64,000 nucleotides of DNA. Source: Pseudomonas flexibilis. GTDB taxonomy: Bacteria > Pseudomonadota > Gammaproteobacteria > Pseudomonadales > Pseudomonadaceae. Both the position numbers and the translations under genes were made by a program. Below are positions 36,667 through 47,817 of the stretch, one piece after another (the stretch's first letter is position 1; each line of letters starts with the position of its first letter). The notes under the pieces are model-generated. The model did not search any database. It had not been told where the DNA came from and was given only the letters and a program-made list of their open reading frames with translations. The stretch is taken from the NCBI RefSeq assembly GCF_000802425.1, contig NZ_JRUD01000001.1, positions 82,224 to 146,223 of the forward strand. Reading direction: 5' to 3'.

Positions 36667-37482
36667 TCAATAGCCCCGCACGTTGTAATCGATATCGAAG
36701 GCGATGCCCTCTACCCGCGAAACGCCGGTTTCCAGCTCGCCGTCCGGGTGCAGGCGCAGCCAGCGATAGCCCGGTGACTGGTCGCCGACCTTGAAGTGAT
36801 CGCTGCCCGGCGCGAACTGCACGCAGGTGGAGGGCGAGCCCAGCAGGCGCACGCCGGAGCGCATGGAGTCGAATTCCTGATGCACGTGGCCCCAGAGCAG
36901 GGCGCGTACCTGCGGCCGGCTGTCAAGCACGGCGAACAGCGCCTCGGCATTGTCCAGGCCGATGCGGTCCATCCAGGCGCAGCCGATCGGCACCGGGTGA
37001 TGGTGCAGGCAGATCAGCGCCGGGCGCTGCGGCTGTTCGTCCAGCGCTCGCGCCAGCAGATCCAATTGGTTGTCGCACAGATGGCCGTGCACCGCGTCCG
37101 GCACGGCGGTGTCCAGCAGCACGATGCGCCAGGCGCCGCAATCCACGACGGGCTCGAGGAGCGGGCTGTCGCCGGCGATGCCGCGCAGCGGGTCGTGCAA
37201 GTCGTGGTTGCCGGGAAACGCGCGCAGTGGCGCGGGAATCCGCGCGGTCATCTGCAGAAAGGCCTGGTAGGAGGCGCCCGAGCCGTCCTGGGACAGGTCA
37301 CCTGTGGCCAGCAGCAGGTCGATGTGCGGCTGCTCGTCAAGCACCCGGTCGATGACCCGCGCCAGGCTCTCGGCGGTGTTCATGCCCAGCAGGCGACCGC
37401 TGGGGTCGGCGAAGAGGTGGCTGTCGGTCAGCTGAACCAGCGATACCGGGGCATCCGGTGTGGAGTCAGTCAGGCTCGGCAA
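36667..37482 (-). CDS. cpdA: 3',5'-cyclic-AMP phosphodiesterase
   Basis: Hydrolyses cAMP and so sets the level available to Vfr/CRP. 271 residues from a TTG start (MPSLTDSTPDAPVSL). Metallophosphoesterase signatures: LTDSHLF, ATGDLSQDG, GNHDLHD, CLHHHPV and GHVHQEFD give the full set of metal ligands. No in-frame ATG precedes the first motif, so TTG is the only reasonable start. It lies 105 bp before yqiA in the direction of transcription. Confidence 0.92.
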   Translation of the reverse strand: MPSLTDSTPDAPVSLVQLTDSHLFADPSGRLLGMNTAESLARVIDRVLDEQPHIDLLLATGDLSQDGSGASYQAFLQMTARIPAPLRAFPGNHDLHDPLRGIAGDSPLLEPVVDCGAWRIVLLDTAVPDAVHGHLCDNQLDLLARALDEQPQRPALICLHHHPVPIGCAWMDRIGLDNAEALFAVLDSRPQVRALLWGHVHQEFDSMRSGVRLLGSPSTCVQFAPGSDHFKVGDQSPGYRWLRLHPDGELETGVSRVEGIAFDIDYNVRGY

Positions 37483-37584
37483 GGCATGCGCTCTCGTGCA
37501 ATGGAGTCGGGATTATCGAGATGGGCAGGGGTGCCGGCAAACCCGAAAAGCGGAAGTGGTTCACACCATGAGGGGGCGGAATTG

Positions 37585-38034
37585 TTACAGAACCGGCTCC
37601 AGTTCATGGCCGAGCGCCTGGCAGTGGCTCAGCCATTCGCCGAGGAACAGGTTGAGCTGGGTCTTCTCGTCCGGCTGGTGCATGGCTTCGTTGGGGTAGG
37701 GATAGCGACCGAGGAAGCGCCGCGACTCGGCAGCGCCGACTACTTCGGCCATGCGTGCGTCGTGGTACACGCGTACCTCCAGTTGCGGCGCCGGCAGCCA
37801 GGGCAGGCCGTTTTCCTGGCGCACGCGCAGGCTGGTGGTATAGGGGCAGTTCTCCAGCACGTCAACGGCCAGCACGCCGAGCAGGTGCTCGCCCTGGCTC
37901 AGCGCCACGCGGCGTACGCGCGGGCTGGCGGTGCGCATGTCCGGCAGCAGCTTCATCAGGCGCTGGTAATTGGCTTCGCAGCTGGCCTGCAATTCGCACA
38001 GGTCGACCCGATAACGTTCGCGTCCGGTCACCAT
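37585..38034 (-). CDS. DUF1249 family protein
   Basis: 149 residues. The family is conserved next to nudF and cpdA in gamma-proteobacteria (YqiB in E. coli) and its function is unknown. Visible features: YRVDLCELQASCEANYQRLMKLLPDMR at the N-terminus and the C-terminal NLFLGEWLSHCQALGH. The ATG overlaps the nudF stop (TGATG), so it is translationally coupled to the ADP-ribose pyrophosphatase. Confidence 0.88.
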   Translation of the reverse strand: MVTGRERYRVDLCELQASCEANYQRLMKLLPDMRTASPRVRRVALSQGEHLLGVLAVDVLENCPYTTSLRVRQENGLPWLPAPQLEVRVYHDARMAEVVGAAESRRFLGRYPYPNEAMHQPDEKTQLNLFLGEWLSHCQALGHELEPVL

Positions 38035-38651
38035 CAACTCCAGGCACCCCGCACTTCGTCGCGATTGAGGGCCAGCCACTGCAGGGCGATCAGGCTGGCG
38101 GCGTTGTCGATCAGGCCGTCCTTGAGCGCGCGCAGGGCGTCCGCGTAGGACAGCACATGCACGCGGATGTCCTCGCCTTCCTCGGCCAGGCCGTGCACCC
38201 CACCGGCGGCGCTGCTGTCGCAGCGGCCCAGGTACAGGTGCACGCGTTCGTCGGAGCCGCCGGGCGACGGGAAGTACTCGGTGATCGGCCACAGGCGATC
38301 CAGCGTCAGGTCGGCTTCCTCTAGAGCTTCGCGGTGCGCGACCTGCTCCGGCTGTTCGCCTTCCTCGATCAGGCCCGCCACCAGCTCCAGCAGCCAGGGG
38401 CTGGTTTTCTTGCCCAGCGCGCCGACGCGGAACTGCTCGATCAGCACCACCTCGTCGCGCAGCGGGTCGTAGGGCAGCACGCAGACCGCGTCATGGCGCA
38501 CGAACAGCTCGCGGCTGATCAGCGGCCCCATGCCGCCTTTGAACTGGCGATGGCGCAGGTGCAGGCGATCGAGACGGTAGAAACCGCGGAAGCAGTGCTC
38601 GCGTTGCACGACTTCGACCGCGTCGGCATCGGCCTTGAAGAAATCGGACAT
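38034..38651 (-). CDS. nudF: ADP-ribose pyrophosphatase (Nudix)
   Basis: 205-residue Nudix hydrolase that splits ADP-ribose to AMP and ribose-5-phosphate. The Nudix box runs GLIEEGEQPEQVAHREALEE-ADL. It keeps the REx2EE metal ligands but has D where most members have G after EEx. I prefer ATG 38651 (MSDFFKADADAVEV) to 38660. It heads the nudF-DUF1249-cpdA-yqiA-parE series on the minus strand. Confidence 0.9.
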   Translation of the reverse strand: MSDFFKADADAVEVVQREHCFRGFYRLDRLHLRHRQFKGGMGPLISRELFVRHDAVCVLPYDPLRDEVVLIEQFRVGALGKKTSPWLLELVAGLIEEGEQPEQVAHREALEEADLTLDRLWPITEYFPSPGGSDERVHLYLGRCDSSAAGGVHGLAEEGEDIRVHVLSYADALRALKDGLIDNAASLIALQWLALNRDEVRGAWS

Positions 38652-38784
38652 GAAAGCCATCCAGGCGCAGTGGGAAAACTGTCGAACATCCTAGCGTGAC
38701 CTGGTGTCGGCCGCAGCCACTTTGCCGATGAGCGACGGCGTGCCAAGCTGAATGACCTTCAATGCCGGTCAAGGGATTCGCCAC

Positions 38785-39501
38785 ATGCCTAAGCTCCTTG
38801 TGCTTGTCAGTTTCCTCCTGCTCAGTGCCTGCCAGTTGCTGCCCCTGGGCGGGCAGGCGCGTTATGAACGCCAGGCGTGGGAGGAGCGGCCAGCCGGTTG
38901 CCGGGGCGAAGCCTGCCCGCTGGTCAACATCGACACCCTGCATTTTCCCGACGAGCCCGCGCTGGATCGGCTGATCGAACAGCGGCTGCTGGAAATGACC
39001 CGCCTGCATGCCAACGATCCGCTGCCGGCTTCGCTGCGTGAGTATCAGCGCAGCTACCTGAGCGGCGCCGAGCCGGAGCAGACCAGCTACCTGCAGGCGC
39101 AGGTACGCGAGCAGCATGACGGGCTGATCGTCATCGAGCTGTCCAGCTACCAGTACACCGGGGGTGCCCACGGCCTGCCCGGACGGGGCTTCATCAACTA
39201 CGAGCGGCGCGGTGATCGCGAGCTGCAGCTGGCGGATCTGCTACTGCCCGGCCAGGAAGCCGCGTTCTGGTCGCTGGCCGCCGAGGCGCACCAGCGCTGG
39301 CTGGTGGAGAAGGGGCATGCCACCGACAAGGAGTTCGTCGCCTTCTGGCAGTTCCAGCCGACCCGCAACATCGCGCTGCTCAGCGACCGGGTGCTGCTCA
39401 AGTATGACGTATACAGCATCGCGCCCTATGCCAGTGGCCATCCGGAACTGAGCATTCCGAAAGAGCAACTGCGCGGCATTCTGAAGCCGCAGTATCTGTA
39501 G
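38785..39501 (+). CDS. RsiV/DUF3298-type lipoprotein
   Basis: 238 residues from ATG 38785, preceded by AAGGGA; an in-frame ATG at 38752 lacks a signal. The signal peptide ends in a lipobox (LLLSAC). The mature part resembles the DUF3298/RsiV family (SYQYTGGAHGLPGRGFINYE), which includes an anti-sigma/lysozyme sensor in Bacillus; here a soluble, membrane-tethered periplasmic domain of unknown role. Divergent from nudF and convergent with the tRNA gene. Confidence 0.82.
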   Translation: MPKLLVLVSFLLLSACQLLPLGGQARYERQAWEERPAGCRGEACPLVNIDTLHFPDEPALDRLIEQRLLEMTRLHANDPLPASLREYQRSYLSGAEPEQTSYLQAQVREQHDGLIVIELSSYQYTGGAHGLPGRGFINYERRGDRELQLADLLLPGQEAAFWSLAAEAHQRWLVEKGHATDKEFVAFWQFQPTRNIALLSDRVLLKYDVYSIAPYASGHPELSIPKEQLRGILKPQYL

Positions 39502-39531
39502 GGCGTTGCTCTACAGCGTCCAGAAACAAGA

Positions 39532-39552
39532 AAGCCCGCACGAGGCGGGCTT
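39532..39552. terminator. Bidirectional terminator between lipoprotein gene and tRNA-Thr
   Basis: AAGCCCGC / GCGGGCTT forms an 8-bp stem with a 5-nt loop. On the minus strand it is followed by TTTCTTGTTT, serving the tRNA gene; on the plus strand by TTCTT. Confidence 0.75.
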
Positions 39553-39563
39553 CTTGGGGCATC

Positions 39564-39638
<75 letters not shown>

Positions 39639-39713
39639 GAATGGGCGCGCATTCTAGTCAGGTGTTTTTGGGAAATCCAGAGAAAAATTAAAGGGTTGGG
39701 AAAATGCTTTGCC

Positions 39714-39788
39714 GTGGGAGCGGCTTCAGCCGCGATGCTTTCGTGCGGGTCGACGCCAGAAGCATCGCGACTGAAGTCGCTCCTGCAG
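39714..39788. repeat. REP-like inverted pair
   Basis: GTGGGAGCGGCTTCAGCCGCGATGCTT and its imperfect inverse (AAGCATCGCGACTGAAGTCGCTCCTGC) face each other. This is the common Pseudomonas REP doublet, between tRNA-Thr and the thiC 3' end. Confidence 0.85.
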
Positions 39789-39802
39789 GTCCTGCCAGGC
39801 GC

Positions 39803-41886
<2,084 letters not shown>

Positions 41887-42005
41887 GAACAGCGGGGAGT
41901 CTACGCAAGCCCTGGCACAAACTCCAATGCTGTCGCGTCATGGCCATTGACCCCCGTCGACCGACCCACATAGCCTTGCCGATCTTCAGGCATTCAGGAA
42001 CGAAC

Positions 42006-43445
42006 ATGCTGCGTAGACTCACTCTCGCGTTCGCCATCTCGGCCGCCCTGCCAGGATTGGCCGTGGCCCAGGAGCCCCTCAAGAGCGACCTGCTGAGCGT
42101 CTATCAGCAAGCCGTGGAGAACAATGCCGATCTGGCGGCGGCACGCGCCCGCTATCAAGCCGTGCTGGAGCGGATTCCCCAGGCCCGTGCCGGGCTGTTG
42201 CCGCAGTTGTCGGCAGGGGCGTCCTATACCGATACCGACTCCGAGGTGGACACCGTCTTGCGGGGGCGTCAGTCAGTGGGCGCCAGTGCACTGGTCTATC
42301 AGGCGACCCTGAGCCAGCCGTTGTTCCGCGCCGATCGCTGGTTCCAGCTGCAGGCCGCCCAGGCGAGCGGTGAGCAGGCTGGCCTGGAATTCTCCGCCAG
42401 CCAGCAGGATCTGATCTTCCGCAGCGCCGAGGCGTACTTCGCGGTGTTGCGCGCCCAGGACAGTCTCGCCGCAGTGAAGGCCGAGGAGGCCGCGCTCAAG
42501 CGTCAGCTGGACCAAGCCAACGAGCGTTTCGAGGTCGGCCTATCCGACCGCACCGACGTGCTGCAGGCGCAGGCCGGGTACGACTCGGCGCGCGCCGGTC
42601 GCCTGCTGGTCGAGCGCCAGGTGCGGGACGCCTTCGAGAACCTCGAGGCGCTGACGGCGCGTCCCTACAGCCGCCTCGACGGTATTCGCCACAGCCTGCC
42701 GGTGCTTGCACCGGTGCCCAACGAGGCCAGCCAGTGGGTGGAAACCGCCGCCCGCCAGAACCTCAACCTGCAGGCCAGCCACTACGCGGTCATCGCCGCC
42801 GAGGAAAATGTGCGCCAGCGCCGCGCCGGTCATGCGCCGACCCTGGATGCCGTGGCTCAGTACCAGACGGGGGACAACGACGGCCTGGGATTCAGCAACG
42901 CCACGGACGTCCCCGGGCTAAGTCTGCCCCGCTACGCTGGCGATGCCTCGCGAAGCAGCATTGGCCTGCAGCTGAACATCCCGCTGTTCAGTGGCGGCCT
43001 GACCACCGCCCAGGGCCGTGAGGCCCAGCAGTTGCTGGCCCAGGCCGAGCAGCAGCGCGAAGGTTTGCGCCGCCAGGTGGTGCAGAACACCCGCAACCTG
43101 TTCCGGGCGGTAAACACCGATGTCGAACAGGTGCAGGCCCGGCGCCAGGCGATCATCTCCAGCCAGAGCGCGCTGGAGGCCACCGAAATCGGCTACCAGG
43201 TGGGCACCCGCAACATCGTCGACGTGCTGGATGCCCAGCGTCTGCTGTACGCGACCGTGCGCGACTACAACAACGCCCGCTACGACTACATCCTCGACAA
43301 CCTGCGCCTGAAGCAGGTGGCCGGCACCCTCAGTCCCGCCGACCTGCAGGCGCTATCCGCCTACCTGCAGCCGGACTACACCCCGGACCGCGATTTCCTG
43401 CCGCCCGACCTGGCGCCCAAGCGGCAGGGGCCGGCGCAGCTGTAG
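42006..43445 (+). CDS. tolC: TolC-family outer-membrane channel
   Basis: 479 residues: signal peptide (MLRRLTLAFAISAALPGLAVA), then the duplicated OEP/TolC architecture of long helices and short beta segments (NADLAAARARYQAV; second half NLQASHYAVIAAEENVRQRRAG). AGGAA precedes ATG 42006. It lies divergent from thiC, as the P. aeruginosa PA4973-PA4974 pair as I recall it. No membrane-fusion or inner-membrane pump gene is adjacent, so it probably serves several exporters. Confidence 0.92.
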   Translation: MLRRLTLAFAISAALPGLAVAQEPLKSDLLSVYQQAVENNADLAAARARYQAVLERIPQARAGLLPQLSAGASYTDTDSEVDTVLRGRQSVGASALVYQATLSQPLFRADRWFQLQAAQASGEQAGLEFSASQQDLIFRSAEAYFAVLRAQDSLAAVKAEEAALKRQLDQANERFEVGLSDRTDVLQAQAGYDSARAGRLLVERQVRDAFENLEALTARPYSRLDGIRHSLPVLAPVPNEASQWVETAARQNLNLQASHYAVIAAEENVRQRRAGHAPTLDAVAQYQTGDNDGLGFSNATDVPGLSLPRYAGDASRSSIGLQLNIPLFSGGLTTAQGREAQQLLAQAEQQREGLRRQVVQNTRNLFRAVNTDVEQVQARRQAIISSQSALEATEIGYQVGTRNIVDVLDAQRLLYATVRDYNNARYDYILDNLRLKQVAGTLSPADLQALSAYLQPDYTPDRDFLPPDLAPKRQGPAQL

Positions 43446-43473
43446 CCGGCGAGCGAGAAAACCGGGGAATTCC

Positions 43474-43535
43474 CTGTGGGAGGGGCTTCGGCCGTGGGTG
43501 GGGCTGCCGTCGCGGCCGAAGCCGCTGCTACGAAA
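43474..43535. repeat. REP-like inverted repeat after tolC
   Basis: TGTGGGAGGGGCTTCGGCCG ... CGCGGCCGAAGCCGCTGCTACGA is a Pseudomonas-type REP doublet in the convergent gap between tolC and the Smp-like gene. Confidence 0.75.
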
Positions 43536-43569
43536 GCCATCCGGCCTCGTGGCAAAAACGGCAAGCGCC

Positions 43570-45045
43570 CTACGCCTGTCCTTCGCGCAGTTCGCTGAAG
43601 CGGCCGAGCTGGCGCTCGATCAGCGCCGGATAGGGCGGCAGCAGGCTTTCCACGCAATAGGCGCCCGGCGGGTTGCTGGTCGGGCGCAGGCGTGCGCGCT
43701 CGCGAATCGGCGCGGCGACCCCCAGCTGGGCGTCGGTGAGCAGCAGGGTGCGGCTGTGCTGGGCCAGTGCCAGGGCCTGCTGGGCCGGTTCGCTGAGTAG
43801 CAGATCGCCCTGGCCGATGCGCTCGGGCAGGGCGCCACCGCACAGGCTGAGCTGCAGCTGGGGCACCTGGCCGGTGTCGGCCATCTGCAGCTGCAGCGAA
43901 TGGCCAAGCGCGCGCAGCAGTTCCCCGCAGCACAGCGCATGACCCAGGTAGTCGTCGTCATGGCGCTGATGGAACAACACCAGGCTGCTGCCGTCGCGCA
44001 GGATGTGCAGCTCGCCCTGGTAGAGACTGCTGGCCTGCTCCAGGCAGTGCCGATAGCGGTCCAGCAGGTCGACCAGGCGCTGGCGGGGCAGACGGCGCAG
44101 CTGATCCTGCTGGCCGATCTGCACGGCCAGCACGGCGCAGGCACTGGCATCGGAGCGGGCAGCCAGGGCAGGGGCGGCGAGATCCTCGTCGAGCGCCACC
44201 TCGTCCAGATCCAGAAACGGATCGTCCTCGTCCAGGCTATGGGCCATGGCGCGCTGTGGGCGCGGGTTGCCCGGTTCGGGTTGCCAGGCCGCTTCGAGCT
44301 CAGGCTCGTCATCCAGGGCCAGCTCCGGGTCCGCCTCCGGGTCCAGGTCAAGCTCCTGCTCGGGTTCTGGCGCGGGCTCGGGGAGCGGGGCCAGGCGCGC
44401 CTGCAGTGAACGCGCCAGCTCGCCGATCTCGTCCTGTCGCTGCGACCCAGGTGCCAGCCCCTGGGGATCGCGCACCCAGTGGCCGAGCGCGATCAGTGGG
44501 TTGGCCAGGCTGCGGCCCGCCAGCAGCGACAGCCAGAGCGCGGCCGCGAGCAGGATCAGGCTGAGCAACGCCATGCTCTGCAAGCCAAGGCTCAGGGGTT
44601 GACGGAAATGCTGCATGTCCAGGCTGATGCGCAACTGGCCGGCGAGCACCTCCTGGAAGCTGATAGGCGTGGCGAACAGGCCGTCAGTGGCGTCAGCCGG
44701 CCGGCTGCCGGCTTCGGCGAGGATGCGGTTGTCCGTGCTGTAGACGGCGGCGTGGGCTACCAGCGGGTTCTTCACCAGATTGCCCAACAGCACGTTGAGG
44801 CTGAGGATGTCGTTAGCCACCAGCAGGCTGGTGGCCGTTGCTGCGGTCTGGGTGACCAGCGTCTGACCGACCACATTGGCCTGTTGCTGGCTGGTCTGGC
44901 GCAGCTGCGTGCCGATCACCCAGGCGTACAGCAGCAGCACCAGGGCCACCATGCCCAGGCACAGGCCAGTGATGCGCAGGGGAACGGACAGGGTACGCCC
45001 ACGCAGGGCGTCGAACAGTCGCAGGAACAGGTTGTCGGGTCTCAC
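43570..45045 (-). CDS. Smp/YtjB-like inner-membrane protein
   Basis: 491 residues from GTG 45045. Two membrane helices (about 25-45 and 156-176) frame a periplasmic domain of about 110 residues, as in the SMP_2 family next to serB in gamma-proteobacteria. A HAMP-like stretch and a strongly acidic Pro/Glu/Asp-rich linker (about 221-252) follow. The remaining cytoplasmic part (about 305-490) somewhat resembles a degenerate nucleotide-cyclase-like fold, which I cannot confirm. Divergent from serB. Confidence 0.78.
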   Translation of the reverse strand: MRPDNLFLRLFDALRGRTLSVPLRITGLCLGMVALVLLLYAWVIGTQLRQTSQQQANVVGQTLVTQTAATATSLLVANDILSLNVLLGNLVKNPLVAHAAVYSTDNRILAEAGSRPADATDGLFATPISFQEVLAGQLRISLDMQHFRQPLSLGLQSMALLSLILLAAALWLSLLAGRSLANPLIALGHWVRDPQGLAPGSQRQDEIGELARSLQARLAPLPEPAPEPEQELDLDPEADPELALDDEPELEAAWQPEPGNPRPQRAMAHSLDEDDPFLDLDEVALDEDLAAPALAARSDASACAVLAVQIGQQDQLRRLPRQRLVDLLDRYRHCLEQASSLYQGELHILRDGSSLVLFHQRHDDDYLGHALCCGELLRALGHSLQLQMADTGQVPQLQLSLCGGALPERIGQGDLLLSEPAQQALALAQHSRTLLLTDAQLGVAAPIRERARLRPTSNPPGAYCVESLLPPYPALIERQLGRFSELREGQA

Positions 45046-45250
45046 GGGCCGCGCATCTCGGCGATATAGGTCGCGGGAGTATACGGAATGCCCGGAGGCT
45101 GCCAAAGCACCCTGACGTGAATTGTGTCAAGGCTAAATGCCACCATTTTCGCGGGGTCTGGCGTCTCGCCCGCTGTGCGTCGGCATACCTTGCCGGCGCT
45201 TGGGGTAGAATGCGCGCCTTTCCGTTGCCCTTCGTCATGGGAGCTGCGCC

Positions 45251-46465
45251 TTGCGCGAAATCGTCCTGATCAACATCACCGGGGAAGACCGCCCCGGGCT
45301 GACCGCCGCCATCACCGGAGTGCTGGCCCAGGGCGGCGTGAACATCCTCGACATCGGCCAGGCCGTGATCCACGACACCCTGTCGTTCGGCATCCTGGTG
45401 GAGATGCCCGACAACGAGCGCGCCTCCGCAGCGCTCAAGGATGTGCTGTTCACCGCCTACAAGCTGGACCAGCAAGTGCGGTTCACGCCGGTCTCCGAGG
45501 CCGACTACCAGCACTGGGTGAACGGCCAGGGCAAGCCGCGCCATATCGTCACCCTGCTGACTCGCCAGGTGACTGCCGAGCAACTGCACCGGGTCAGTGC
45601 CATCACCGCCAAGTACGACCTGAACATCGACCATATCGACCGCCTGTCCGGGCGCATGCCGCTGGACATGCCGGTCGAGCGCGGCAAGGGCTGCATCGAG
45701 TTCTCGGTGCGCGGCGAGCCGGCCGATCCGGATGCCCTGCGTGCCGAGTTTCTCAGCGTGGCCCAGGAGCTGAACGTGGACATCGCGTTCCAGCGCGACT
45801 CGGTGTTCCGCCGCAACCGCCGTCTGGCGGTGTTCGACATGGATTCCACGCTGATCGAGGCCGAGGTGATCGACGAGCTGGCCAAGGCCGCCGGCGTAGG
45901 CGAGCAGGTGGCGGAGATTACCGAGCGCGCCATGCGCGGCGAGCTGGATTTCCGCGCCAGCTTCAAGGAGCGCCTCGGTCTGCTCAAGGGGCTGTCCGAG
46001 GACGTGCTGGCCGAGATCGGCGCCGGCCTGCGCCTGACCGAGGGCGCCGAGGTGCTGTTCGCCGAGCTCAAGCGCCTGGGCTACAAGACCGCGATCCTGT
46101 CCGGCGGCTTCAGCTACTTCGCCAAGCAGCTGCAGGCCAAGCTCGGCATCGACTACGTGTTCGCCAACGAACTGGAGATCGTCAACGGCAAGCTGACCGG
46201 CGTGGCCATCGAGCCGATCGTCGACGCCCAGCGCAAGGCCGACCTGCTGCGCCACCTGGCGGAAAAGGAAGGCCTGAGCCTGGAGCAGACCATCGCCGTG
46301 GGCGACGGCGCCAACGACCTGCCGATGCTCGGCCTGGCCGGCCTCGGCGTGGCCTTCCGCGCCAAGCCGCTGGTCAAGCAGTCGGCCAAGCAGGCGATCT
46401 CCACCCTGGGGCTGGACGGCATCCTGTACCTGCTGGGCTTCCGCGACCGCGACGGTCAGGAATAG
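45251..46465 (+). CDS. serB: Phosphoserine phosphatase
   Basis: Last step of serine synthesis. 404 residues from a TTG start with GGGAG eight bases upstream (MREIVLINITGEDRPGL). Two N-terminal ACT-like regulatory domains (to about 185) precede the HAD domain: nucleophile motif DMDST at 196-200, SGGFSYF, and VGDGANDLPML. Length and order match P. aeruginosa SerB. A TAGAAT -10-like box lies at 45206-45211. Confidence 0.96.
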   Translation: MREIVLINITGEDRPGLTAAITGVLAQGGVNILDIGQAVIHDTLSFGILVEMPDNERASAALKDVLFTAYKLDQQVRFTPVSEADYQHWVNGQGKPRHIVTLLTRQVTAEQLHRVSAITAKYDLNIDHIDRLSGRMPLDMPVERGKGCIEFSVRGEPADPDALRAEFLSVAQELNVDIAFQRDSVFRRNRRLAVFDMDSTLIEAEVIDELAKAAGVGEQVAEITERAMRGELDFRASFKERLGLLKGLSEDVLAEIGAGLRLTEGAEVLFAELKRLGYKTAILSGGFSYFAKQLQAKLGIDYVFANELEIVNGKLTGVAIEPIVDAQRKADLLRHLAEKEGLSLEQTIAVGDGANDLPMLGLAGLGVAFRAKPLVKQSAKQAISTLGLDGILYLLGFRDRDGQE

Positions 46466-46502
46466 GCCTTATACGGATGTGGGGCGGCCCTGCGGGGTGG
46501 GC

Positions 46503-46570
46503 GGTGGACAAGAAAAGCGTTGTCCACCCTACGGGTCGGTGGCCGCGCGTAGGGCGATCGGCGCCTTTTC
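46503..46570. repeat. Hairpin plus shared intergenic segment after serB
   Basis: 46503-46511 (GGTGGACAA) pairs with 46520-46528 (TTGTCCACC). The adjoining 46548-46570 is the inverse of the CGCC...CTACG segment found at 29303 and 55820. It lies between convergent serB and thiO. Confidence 0.6.
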
Positions 46571-46604
46571 GCCGCCATGTGCGCACCGCCCCCGGTGACC
46601 CCAC

Positions 46605-47699
46605 TCAGCCCAACCGCTGATCCGGCGCATAGGGCGTCGGATCGATCGAAGGCGCGCGCCCCAGCATCAGATCCGCCAGCAGGCGGCAGGAGGCCGGCGC
46701 CAGCACCAGGCCGTTGCGGAAGTGCCCGCAGTTCAGCCACAGCCCCGGATGGCTGGCCAGTTCGCCGATGAACGGGATGCCGTCCGGCGAGCCCGGCCGC
46801 AGGCCAGCCCAGTGGCCGACCACCGGTGCGTTCGCCAGATCCGGTAGCAACTCGGCGGCCGTGGCGCGCAGGCTGTCCAGGGCATTCTCGGTGGTGGATT
46901 TGTCGAAGCCGCAGTATTCCAGGGTGCTGCCGACCAGGATGTGACCGTCGCGGCGCGGGATGGCGTAGCGGCGACCCGCCAGCACCATGCTCGGCAGGAA
47001 ATCCGTGGCGCACTTGAACAGGATCATCTGCCCGCGCACCGGCTGGACCGGTAGCTGCACGCCCAGGGTGGCCAGCAACTCGCCGCTCCAGGCGCCGGCG
47101 GCCAGCACCACCTGGTCGGCGCGAAACTCCTGCGTCGCCGTGCGCACGCCGACCACTCGCCCGCCTTCCTGCACGAAGCCCTGCACCGGCTGCTGGCTGT
47201 GGATCTCCGCGTGGGCCAGGCGCTCCAGCGCCACGCGCAAGGCCTTCAGCAGGCGCGGATTGCGGATGTTGGCCACCCCCGGCATGTACAGCGCACGCTG
47301 GAAACGGTCGGCGAGGGCGGGGATGGTCCGCCGCACATCGTCGACCGGCACCCGTTCCAGGGTTCGCTCGAAACGGGCGGCCCAGGCCAGAGCCCGCTCC
47401 TCGTCCTCAACATCCATCCAGTACAGGCCGGTCACGTGCAGCTCGGGATCGACTCCGCTGTCCTGCAGCAACTGCGCCGTCAGCGCCGGGTAGGCGTCCT
47501 GCGCCTGCAGGGCCAGCGCCTGCACCGCCGCCGGATACCGCCACGGATACAGCGGCGAGACGATGCCACCCCCCGCCCAGGATGCCTCGCGACCCGGCTC
47601 GCCGCCTTCCACCAGGGTGACGCGCCGACCCGCGCCGACCAGCTTGTAGGCCGTCAGCAGGCCGATGATGCCGGCGCCGATTACCAGAACGTGTTGCAC
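46605..47699 (-). CDS. thiO: Glycine oxidase for thiazole synthesis
   Basis: FAD-dependent glycine oxidase that supplies dehydroglycine to thiamine synthesis. 364 residues from GTG 47699 (MQHVLVIGAGIIGLLTAYKL), with AAGGAGAG upstream. The dinucleotide-binding GxGxxG is GAGIIG; the C-terminal FAD region reads GLRPGSPDGIPFIGE. No TPP riboswitch precedes it, unlike thiC. It sits beside fimT, as PA4548-PA4549 in P. aeruginosa to my memory. Confidence 0.92.
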   Translation of the reverse strand: MQHVLVIGAGIIGLLTAYKLVGAGRRVTLVEGGEPGREASWAGGGIVSPLYPWRYPAAVQALALQAQDAYPALTAQLLQDSGVDPELHVTGLYWMDVEDEERALAWAARFERTLERVPVDDVRRTIPALADRFQRALYMPGVANIRNPRLLKALRVALERLAHAEIHSQQPVQGFVQEGGRVVGVRTATQEFRADQVVLAAGAWSGELLATLGVQLPVQPVRGQMILFKCATDFLPSMVLAGRRYAIPRRDGHILVGSTLEYCGFDKSTTENALDSLRATAAELLPDLANAPVVGHWAGLRPGSPDGIPFIGELASHPGLWLNCGHFRNGLVLAPASCRLLADLMLGRAPSIDPTPYAPDQRLG

Positions 47700-47817
47700 A
47701 TTTCTCTCCTTGGGCGATTCAGCGAAGTGATCTGCTTGACGGGCCGTGGCCATGGTCTAACAAGGACGGGTCGGTCAGGAAGGCCGACATGATATTGGGA
47801 TTAGCAAGGATTCGCTC

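Noticed and set aside
39714..39788. Repeat pair considered as a CRISPR remnant
   Set aside because: It is an inverted REP doublet with no regular direct repeats or spacers.
45189..45211. Full sigma-70 promoter for serB (TTGCCG / TAGAAT)
   Set aside because: Spacing of about 10 bp is too short; only the -10-like box is plausible.
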